Below are positions 1 through 5,791 of a DNA stretch of 12,028 nucleotides, in pieces. The stretch spans positions 1 to 12,028 of the forward strand of contig JBAPRR010000040.1 in assembly GCA_049281195.1 (NCBI GenBank). The letters are read 5' to 3'. The stretch comes from JBAPRR01 sp049281195. GTDB lineage: Bacteria > Actinomycetota > Acidimicrobiia > Acidimicrobiales > CAVXTF01. The translations under genes and the position numbers were made by a program. How positions within the stretch are numbered: position 1 is the stretch's first letter; every line of letters starts with the position of its first letter. The notes beneath the pieces were generated by a model. It did not search any database. It had not been told where the DNA came from and saw only the letters and a program-made list of their open reading frames with translations.

Positions 1-869
1 ATGTACATCTCACCGACGAGCTGCGCGGGACCGGCGAGGATCACGCGTCCGGTCTCTATGCGGACATCGAGAGATCCGCCGCACGTCCTCACCTCGACGT
101 CTGTTCCGACCAGTCCCCACTTGTTGGCCGCTGCGGCAGCCGCGCATGCGCCGGTTCCACACGAGTCGGTTATCCCGACCCCGCGTTCCCACACGTCCAT
201 GTCGATCAGGTTGAACACCTTGTCCGGGCTGCGGTGTCCGGCCGTTCCCACCAGCCTTATGACTTCGACGTTCACACCCTGATCGAATTCCCGCTCCAGG
301 TCGGGACCGATCCGGTCGAGCTCGGGCTCTATATCGCCGGGGATCACCACCAGATGAGGATTGCCGACATCGACGGTGCAAGCCCTAGCCACGACACCGG
401 CACCGGCCGCCGACAAAGGGGGAACGTCGAGGGGCAGGTCGTCACCGATCAGAACCGGGCCCATGTCGACCTCCCCGAAGCCCAGTCCGGGTCCTCGCAC
501 GTAGAAGCGGACCGAACGCCTGCCGGCATCGGTGTCGACAGTGACCTCTCCTTCAGCCACCATGCCCGATAGGACGGCGGCCTGTAAGAGACAGCGGATC
601 CCGTTGCCGCTCATCTCGGCTCGCGAGCCGTCGGCGTTGGTCAGCTCCATGGAAAGATCCGCGCCGTCAGAGCCGGGGCGCCCGACGATGACGCCGTCCG
701 CTCCGATCCCGCGGTGACGGTCGCAGAGCGCCTGCACCTCGAGGGGAGAGACCCCCTCATCGGCAGTGGATTCGAGCAGAACCAGAAAGTCGTTGCCCGA
801 TCCGTGGTGTTTGGTCAGGCGGAGTCCTTTTTCGCGCGCGCCGTGGTCATCCACGCTGCGGTCTTCCAT
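1..869 (-). CDS. dapF: Diaminopimelate epimerase, 3' end cut by window edge
   Basis: Cytoplasmic, cofactor-free epimerase that converts LL- to meso-diaminopimelate, the last step before lysine and the cross-linking residue of peptidoglycan. The frame is open from 899 to the left edge and ends in ILAGPAQLVGEMY, the usual family C-terminus, so only a few codons are missing. Numbered from ATG 869, it shows the N-terminal KHHGSGNDF motif (Asn26), GIGADG, NADGSRAEMSGNGIRC, NPHL, WERGVG and DSCGTGACA. The second catalytic Cys (Cys237) is present, but the first, normally in C-G-N-G, is Ser87 (codon AGC at 611-609). A Cys also replaces the usual Pro in the late PGG motif (RTCGGSLDV). The start is uncertain. 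ATG 869 has GGAAG 8 bases upstream. GTG 899 lies 4 bases after the miaA stop with GGGAG 9 bases upstream and would add ten residues. GTG 854 is also possible. It follows miaA, as in many actinobacteria. Family assignment is secure; full activity is less so. Confidence 0.95.
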   Translation of the reverse strand, partial: MEDRSVDDHGAREKGLRLTKHHGSGNDFLVLLESTADEGVSPLEVQALCDRHRGIGADGVIVGRPGSDGADLSMELTNADGSRAEMSGNGIRCLLQAAVLSGMVAEGEVTVDTDAGRRSVRFYVRGPGLGFGEVDMGPVLIGDDLPLDVPPLSAAGAGVVARACTVDVGNPHLVVIPGDIEPELDRIGPDLEREFDQGVNVEVIRLVGTAGHRSPDKVFNLIDMDVWERGVGITDSCGTGACAAAAAANKWGLVGTDVEVRTCGGSLDVRIETGRVILAGPAQLVGEMY

Positions 870-903
870 GGCGTCGTCTTCCAGTCGGCCGTCTGACACC
901 GGC

Positions 904-1947
904 TCAGTCTCCCACCGGGACCTCGGAACGCGCGACGGCGTCCCAACGCTCCAACAGTTGCGGGAGTAGGTCCGAGCTCGGATCGAGCCACGTGATGCGC
1001 GGGTCCCTCCTGAACCACGCCCACTGGCGCCTGGCGAATGTCCGCGTCCTTCTGACCGCGGCATCCACGGCCTGGTCGAACGGAGTCCCGTTCTCCACGT
1101 GATCCAATAGCTCGCGGTAACCGATCGCCTGACGTGCGGTACGCGACATGCCTGCGGGCGAACTGGCCAGATTCTTCACCTCTTCCAAAAAGCCCAACTG
1201 GAGCAATGTTTCGAAGCGCCGGCGGATCAGCTCGTCGTGGATGCCGGCCACGTACGGGATCCCGATCTGACTTACGGCGCTCGGCGCGTACACCGACAAC
1301 CCGGGACCGAAAGAGGAGAACCGGGAACCGGATCCGATGGTCACCTCCAACGCGCGGACGATCCGCCTGGTGTTGGTCGGTTCGATCCGCGAAGCGGCCA
1401 CCGGGTCGAGGTCACGAAGACGCGAATGAAGGACAGCAGGCCCGAGGTCCACGGCTTCTGACTCGAGCTGACGCGCCACATCGGGCCACCTGCCCGGCAC
1501 CTGCAGGTCGCCGAGCGCAGCTCGCAGGTACAGGCCCGTTCCCCCGACGAGCAGTGCCGTCTTTCCCCGGCTCTCGATGTCGCGAAGAGCCTCGTTCACT
1601 GCGGCTTGGAATTCGGAAACGGTGAAGTCCTCGCAAGGTTCCACGAGATCGATCAGGTGAACAGGGACACCGGATCGCTCGCGTGGAGTGGGTTTCGCAG
1701 TTCCGATGTCCATGCCGCGGTAGACGGCCATGGAGTCGACACTGATGATCTCCGCTTCCGGCCTGATGCTCGCCAGTGAGAGTGCGAGCGACGTTTTGCC
1801 TGACGCCGTAGGTCCGACCAACGCAACGCGGCTTGATCGCGTCGACTCAGGTGACTGCAGCTGTGACTCCGCGGTCGGGAACGGATATGGATCTGACAGG
1901 TATCCGCACCTTGTGACGAGATGGAGCGAGCAGGTCGACGAGCTCAC
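904..1947 (-). CDS. miaA: tRNA dimethylallyltransferase (A37 isopentenylation)
   Basis: Transfers the dimethylallyl group of DMAPP to N6 of A37 in tRNAs reading UNN codons, giving i6A, the substrate of MiaB encoded just upstream. Numbered from GTG 1947, it shows the P-loop GPTASGKTS (45-53), then DSMAVYRGMDIGTAKPT with the conserved Asp71, VGGTGLYLRA, NTRRIVRALEV, GFLEEV, RQAIGYREL and a basic RTRTFARRQWAWFRRDPRI near the end. All are MiaA hallmarks. The start is the weak point. The P-loop should begin within about ten residues of the N-terminus, yet the only standard start in frame is GTG 1947. That start adds about 40 residues, overlaps miaB by 101 bases and has no Shine-Dalgarno sequence. 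CTG 1860, with GGAG six bases upstream, would give a family-typical 318 residues. The stop is TGA at 906-904. Function is secure; the N-terminus is not. Confidence 0.95.
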   Translation of the reverse strand: MSSSTCSLHLVTRCGYLSDPYPFPTAESQLQSPESTRSSRVALVGPTASGKTSLALSLASIRPEAEIISVDSMAVYRGMDIGTAKPTPRERSGVPVHLIDLVEPCEDFTVSEFQAAVNEALRDIESRGKTALLVGGTGLYLRAALGDLQVPGRWPDVARQLESEAVDLGPAVLHSRLRDLDPVAASRIEPTNTRRIVRALEVTIGSGSRFSSFGPGLSVYAPSAVSQIGIPYVAGIHDELIRRRFETLLQLGFLEEVKNLASSPAGMSRTARQAIGYRELLDHVENGTPFDQAVDAAVRRTRTFARRQWAWFRRDPRITWLDPSSDLLPQLLERWDAVARSEVPVGD

Positions 1948-3274
1948 CGCGCAGAAAATGCGGGGCAGCGTCTGTTACGAGCACGGTCGCGTAGCCACCT
2001 GCAGTTGGTCTTTTGCCCTCAGGGACCGGGAAATGAACGAGCTTCCCCTGACGGGTTCGTCCTGAGATGGTGGCCTGATCGCGCTTGGACGTTCCCTCCA
2101 CGAGAACCTCCTCTATACGGCCTACGCGCGCCTGGTGCTTCTGGAGAGCCGACCGCTCGAGGACCACCTTGAGCTTGTCGAAGCGCTCCGCGATCACCTC
2201 GGGAGGGACGAACCTGTCTTTCATGACTGCAGCCCGGGTGCCCGGCCGGGGCGAGAAGATGAAGGTGTAAGCGCTGTCGTACTCGGCCTGTGCCGCGACT
2301 TCGAGCGTCCGCTCGGCGTCGTCTTCGGTCTCCCCGGGAAATCCCACGATCAGGTCGGTGGTTACCGCCAGGTCCGGTATCGCGTCGCGGGCCAGAGCCA
2401 GCTTTTCGAGGTACCGCTCCGCGGTGTAGCCGCGACGCATGGCCTTCAACACCGAGTTGCTCCCTGACTGCAGCGGTAGGTGAAGGTGCTCGCAGACCGC
2501 GGGGGTCCCCGCCATCGCCTCAACCGTCTCGGGGCGGAGGTCCTTCGGATGAGGGCTGGTGAAGCGGATGCGCTCGATTCCCTCCACCGATCCCACCGCG
2601 CGCAGAAGCGACGCGAACAACGGTCCCCTCTTGGTCAGGTCCCGCCCGTAGGAGTTGACGTTCTGTCCCAACAGTGTGATTTCCGAGACACCGGCACCGC
2701 TCAAGGACCTGACCTCGTGGGTGAGCTCGTCGAGCGAACGACTCACCTCGCGTCCGCGCACCGACGGCACGATGCAGAACGCGCACGAGTTGTCGCAGCC
2801 GGTCTGGATCGTCACCCACGCAGACCAGGGCAGATCCCTGTCGGCGCTCAACGCGCTGGCATGAGCCGGGTCGCCTCCCGCGATGGGCTCGTCGAGCACC
2901 TCCACGAGGGGACCCTCGAGAAGGGATCGGCGCAGCAGTTCAGGTGCGTTCGCCAGATTGTGCGTCCCGAAGACCACGTCTACCTGCGGCGCCCGGTCGC
3001 GCATGTGGTCGCGGTCCTTCTGGGCCAGGCATCCCCCCACTGCGATCTGCATCCCGGGACGTCGGGCCTTTAGCGACTTGAGATGACCAAGATGTCCGTA
3101 GAGCTTGTTGTCAGCGTTCTCCCGGATGCAGCAGGTGTTGAGGATCACCAGATCCGCCGTCTCTGCGTCTTCAGTCCGCTCCATGCCTTCTGCCGCGAGG
3201 AGGCCGGCGAGCCGTTCGGTGTCGTGCTCGTTCATCTGGCACCCGAAGGTCCTGATGTGGAACGTCCTAGTCAC
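1847..3274 (-). CDS. miaB: tRNA-i6A37 methylthiotransferase (radical SAM)
   Basis: Radical-SAM enzyme with two 4Fe-4S clusters that adds a methylthio group to C2 of i6A37, making ms2i6A on the tRNAs first modified by MiaA. From GTG 3274 there are 475 residues, a normal family length. The N-terminal UPF0004 domain carries its three cluster cysteines in RTFGCQMNEHD (Cys12), LNTCCIREN (Cys48) and VGGCLAQKD (Cys82). The radical-SAM loop GCDNSCAFC gives CxxxCxxC at Cys160/164/167, followed by IVPSVRGRE, LLGQNVNSYG, LHLPLQSGS and TDLIVGFPGETEDD. A TRAM RNA-binding domain closes the protein (RVGRIEEVLVEG, GRTRQGKLVHF). TTG 3283 would add three residues. Neither start has a Shine-Dalgarno sequence; a TACACT box lies 8 bases before GTG 3274, so a leaderless start is conceivable. 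The stop TGA at 1849-1847 lies inside the long form of miaA, which suggests coupled translation. Confidence 0.96.
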   Translation of the reverse strand: MTRTFHIRTFGCQMNEHDTERLAGLLAAEGMERTEDAETADLVILNTCCIRENADNKLYGHLGHLKSLKARRPGMQIAVGGCLAQKDRDHMRDRAPQVDVVFGTHNLANAPELLRRSLLEGPLVEVLDEPIAGGDPAHASALSADRDLPWSAWVTIQTGCDNSCAFCIVPSVRGREVSRSLDELTHEVRSLSGAGVSEITLLGQNVNSYGRDLTKRGPLFASLLRAVGSVEGIERIRFTSPHPKDLRPETVEAMAGTPAVCEHLHLPLQSGSNSVLKAMRRGYTAERYLEKLALARDAIPDLAVTTDLIVGFPGETEDDAERTLEVAAQAEYDSAYTFIFSPRPGTRAAVMKDRFVPPEVIAERFDKLKVVLERSALQKHQARVGRIEEVLVEGTSKRDQATISGRTRQGKLVHFPVPEGKRPTAGGYATVLVTDAAPHFLRGELVDLLAPSRHKVRIPVRSISVPDRGVTAAVT

Positions 3275-3315
3275 TGAGGCCAAGTGTAGGCAGTGGTGCC
3301 GGGAACACCTGACGG

Positions 3316-4167
3316 CTAAGAGCGGTCGACGGTGAGTCCCTGAAGGTCGGCGTGAAGCACCTTGACCTCGCCAGTGACACCGAATTCGGCCATAGCGTTT
3401 CTGGTCCCCTCTGCGACCTTGGCCCCTTGCGCGCCGTCACAGATCCCGAGAAGGGTCGGTCCGGCGCCTGACCAGCAGGTCGCAAGAGCCCCGGCCTCGA
3501 GCATCTTCGAAAGAAGCGTAGGAGCCTCTGGGAACAACGGGCTCCTGTAGTCCTGGTGGATCCGGTCCTCGGTCGCTTCATGGGTGAGAAGCGATCGGTC
3601 CGCGAGACCGGCCAGCAACAGCCCCATCCGGCCCAGATTGAAAGTGGCGTCCGTGCGCGCCACCTGTTGGGGCAGGGCTTGTCGAGCCTTGGCCGTGGAA
3701 AGCGGCCGGTCAGGGATGAGCGCCACGAAGACCAGGCCGATGTCGAGCGGGAGCCTCACCGCCCGGACAGCCCCTCGGACCATGGTGGCGCAGACCAGAC
3801 CACCGACGACCGAGGCGCAGGCGTTTTCGGGGTGTCCGTCGCAGATAGCTGCGACCGCCAGCGGATCCTTCGATCCGGCGGCGGCTGCCGCCGCCGCGGC
3901 CAAGGCCGCCGAGGATCCGAGGCCACGGGCTACGGGAATATCTGATCGAACGGTGATGGCGAGCTTGTCGGTTCGCGCCACGTCGATGGCGACGCGTGCC
4001 GCGAGGTGCGAGTCGTCGGGCGGAATGTCCTCCCCTTCACCCTCACAGCGCACCGTGAGACGGTTCGCGGGCTCGACCTCGACCTCCACGTACAGATCGA
4101 GGGCCACCGCCAGGGCATCGAACCCGGGACCCAGATTGGCGCTCGATGCTGGTACCCGTGCACGCAT
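3316..4167 (-). CDS. thrB: Homoserine kinase (GHMP family)
   Basis: Phosphorylates L-homoserine with ATP to O-phosphohomoserine, the substrate of threonine synthase; cytoplasmic. At 283 residues it is slightly shorter than the usual 300 or so. All three GHMP-kinase motifs are visible: motif 1 VPASSANLGPGFD (5-17), motif 2 the glycine/serine ATP loop PVARGLGSSAA (78-88), and motif 3 CWSGAGPT (231-238). HPENA at 112-116 is typical of ThrB rather than other GHMP kinases. An alanine run follows motif 2. The ATG at 4167 is the natural start because motif 1 begins four residues later, but the 30 bases after the preceding stop contain no Shine-Dalgarno sequence. It sits between a carboxypeptidase gene and miaB. 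The usual partners hom and thrC are not next to it, so the threonine genes are split in this genome or the group lies elsewhere. Confidence in function is high. Confidence 0.95.
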   Translation of the reverse strand: MRARVPASSANLGPGFDALAVALDLYVEVEVEPANRLTVRCEGEGEDIPPDDSHLAARVAIDVARTDKLAITVRSDIPVARGLGSSAALAAAAAAAAGSKDPLAVAAICDGHPENACASVVGGLVCATMVRGAVRAVRLPLDIGLVFVALIPDRPLSTAKARQALPQQVARTDATFNLGRMGLLLAGLADRSLLTHEATEDRIHQDYRSPLFPEAPTLLSKMLEAGALATCWSGAGPTLLGICDGAQGAKVAEGTRNAMAEFGVTGEVKVLHADLQGLTVDRS

Positions 4168-4197
4168 TGGGGCTAAGGGTACTGCCGGCCGCGAGCG

Positions 4198-5583
4198 CTA
4201 CCCACGGATCGACGCGGTGGCAATCAGAGGCACGCTGAAAGGGGTCCCCCCGGCGGATATGGCCTCGAGCGTCCCCACCTCCGCCCCGGCCTTCACGGAC
4301 CGCCCCATCTTTAGGGTCTTTTCCTCCACCACCACATTGGTGTCCGGCCAGGCCACCGCGGTCAGTGCCGTTGCGGTCTCTACCGGCACTGCCGTCAGTT
4401 TTCCCGATGCGTCGGCTGATGCGTTCTTGAGGGACAAGGTCCCCACTACGTGGTGTGCGGGAACAACCGTCTGTAGCTGCAGTCCCTGCGCAACGACAGC
4501 GATCATCTGCAGGTCTTCGGACTGCGCGTAATAGAGCCCCGCCTCCTGGCCGAGATCCGCCGCCAGGATGACGACGGGTTTTCCGCCCACCTGGCGTACC
4601 GCGGCCAGGACGACACATGCCAGCGCGGCGTCGGTGAAACCGGACTTCACTCCGATGACCCCATCGGAGCCGACCGCTGTCACGTAGTTGGGCAACGTGC
4701 CGGTGATCGGAAGCGTGACGGCGGGCTGATCGACGATCGACTCGAATCCGGGCTCTGCCAGCCCGTGCTCGGCCATCACGAGCTGATCACGGGCGGTCGA
4801 CTGGGATCCGGGGTGGAGCCCGTTCGTGTCCACATAGTGGGTCGAGTCCATGCCCAGTGCGGCTGCTTCTGTGTTCATGCGCTCGACGAACGCGGGGATG
4901 CTCTGCGCGTCCCACCGCGCCAGCGTGTCGGCCAGGTTGTTGGCAGACCTTACGACCAGCGCTGTCAGCACCTGGCGCTCGTTCAGAACCTCGCCCGCCT
5001 GAACCTCGATGGAAGAGGCGTCGCTCACGACGTCGTTGTCGTAACCCTCCTGGTCGACCGCAGTCATCTTGATCAGCGGCCCCGCCGACCGCGAGGTGAG
5101 AGGGTGCTGCTTCAGTGTCAGGTAGAGAGTCATCATCTTGGTGAGGCTCGCTATGGGCACGGGAGTTTCCGCACCGGAGGTCTCCAGTACTCCGGCACTG
5201 GGGACGGCGATAGCGGCCTGCCCCGTCGTCGGCCAGGGGATTTGCGGGGCGTCGCCCGGGACGTAGGCCGGCCTCTCCGACTCGGTCGACAGCGCCAGAT
5301 ACGGGATCGGAGCCTTCTTCGACGCTGCCACCGTTGCGGAATGACCGCTCGCTGGAGTACTCCCGCCCTGCGACGCCACCACGATGATCAGTACGAGGAG
5401 CACAACAACGATGAGGCTCGCCCGCAGGCGCCTGCGACGCATTCTGGCTGTCACCCTCGTGGGCCGGCGGCGGCTGTAGGGATCCTGGCCCAGCCTGGCC
5501 AGGCCCTCGGTCACGCCGACTCCCGCGCTCAGCTGACGCGACCTACCGGAGGCCGCTCCGCCCGCAGGGCGTACAGGTTCCAC
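4198..5583 (-). CDS. Membrane-anchored D-alanyl-D-alanine carboxypeptidase-like protein (S11 family)
   Basis: Penicillin-binding-type serine peptidase expected to remove the terminal D-Ala of peptidoglycan stem peptides outside the membrane. In the 461-residue form from GTG 5583, residues 1-53 are basic and Pro/Arg-rich. One hydrophobic segment (about 54-70, SLIVVVLLVLIIVVA) is a signal anchor. The peptidase domain follows with S-L-T-K (Ser146 nucleophile, Lys149), S-A-N (Ser213-Asn215) and K-S-G (313-315, a KTG variant). VDTNGLHPGSQSTARD is also typical of S11 enzymes. A beta-rich C-terminal tail of about 110 residues ends without a second membrane segment. The start is unsure: GTG 5583 has only a weak GGA five bases upstream, while ATG 5442 (residue 48, MRRRRLRASL) has AGGG further upstream and leaves a conventional short N-terminus before the anchor. 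It is the first gene after the 208-base gap. A DacB/DacF-type name is likely; exact specificity cannot be read. Confidence 0.88.
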   Translation of the reverse strand: MEPVRPAGGAASGRSRQLSAGVGVTEGLARLGQDPYSRRRPTRVTARMRRRRLRASLIVVVLLVLIIVVASQGGSTPASGHSATVAASKKAPIPYLALSTESERPAYVPGDAPQIPWPTTGQAAIAVPSAGVLETSGAETPVPIASLTKMMTLYLTLKQHPLTSRSAGPLIKMTAVDQEGYDNDVVSDASSIEVQAGEVLNERQVLTALVVRSANNLADTLARWDAQSIPAFVERMNTEAAALGMDSTHYVDTNGLHPGSQSTARDQLVMAEHGLAEPGFESIVDQPAVTLPITGTLPNYVTAVGSDGVIGVKSGFTDAALACVVLAAVRQVGGKPVVILAADLGQEAGLYYAQSEDLQMIAVVAQGLQLQTVVPAHHVVGTLSLKNASADASGKLTAVPVETATALTAVAWPDTNVVVEEKTLKMGRSVKAGAEVGTLEAISAGGTPFSVPLIATASIRG

Positions 5584-5791
5584 TTTTTCCGTTCTCGACC
5601 TTCCTGGGTAACGCCTGACGCCCGCTCAACGATGGGACGCCGGCGGCAGGGCCCGCGAAGCGGTGTGAGCCGACAGCGTAACGGAAGGCGATGCGATCAT
5701 TCAGGAAGGTACTTCCCCACATGGGCGCGGGATATAACCCGGGGTCGGCGCAAGGTGTTCACCCAGCTCCGTACCCCCAAGAAGAAGTCGG
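5584..5791. other. Intergenic gap between ftsK and the carboxypeptidase gene
   Basis: At 208 bases this is the longest non-coding stretch in the window, and the likeliest place for a promoter driving the carboxypeptidase-thrB-miaB-miaA-dapF run. On the minus strand I see a TATATC box at about 5736-5731, but the best upstream partner (TGAACA) lies 19 bases away, so I do not call a promoter. An AGGAAGG sequence lies 15 bases before GTG 5583, too far to be a normal ribosome binding site for it. There is a small hairpin, listed separately, and no U-tract terminator after ftsK. Confidence 0.5.
5704..5716 (-). repeat. Short perfect hairpin downstream of ftsK
   Basis: On the minus strand GGAAG, a three-base loop TAC, and CTTCC form a perfect 5-bp stem in the ftsK-carboxypeptidase gap, about 120 bases before the carboxypeptidase start. 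No run of T follows, so it is not a standard terminator. It may be chance, or an operator or mRNA element. Confidence 0.3.

Noticed and set aside
3870..3912. GCC/GCG-rich run in thrB and similar Ala run in dapF (about 120-145), considered as simple repeats
   Set aside because: They encode alanine helices after known motifs (GLGSSAA and CGTGACA) that are often Ala-rich in these families, so codon bias explains them.
3584..4531. Long plus-strand frame opposite thrB and the end of the carboxypeptidase gene
   Set aside because: Low-complexity Ala/Ser/Arg/Thr product spanning two genes with clear motifs on the other strand.
5731..5757. Promoter for the carboxypeptidase operon (TATATC with TGAACA upstream)
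   Set aside because: Spacing is 19 bases and both boxes match poorly; not better than chance in this gap.
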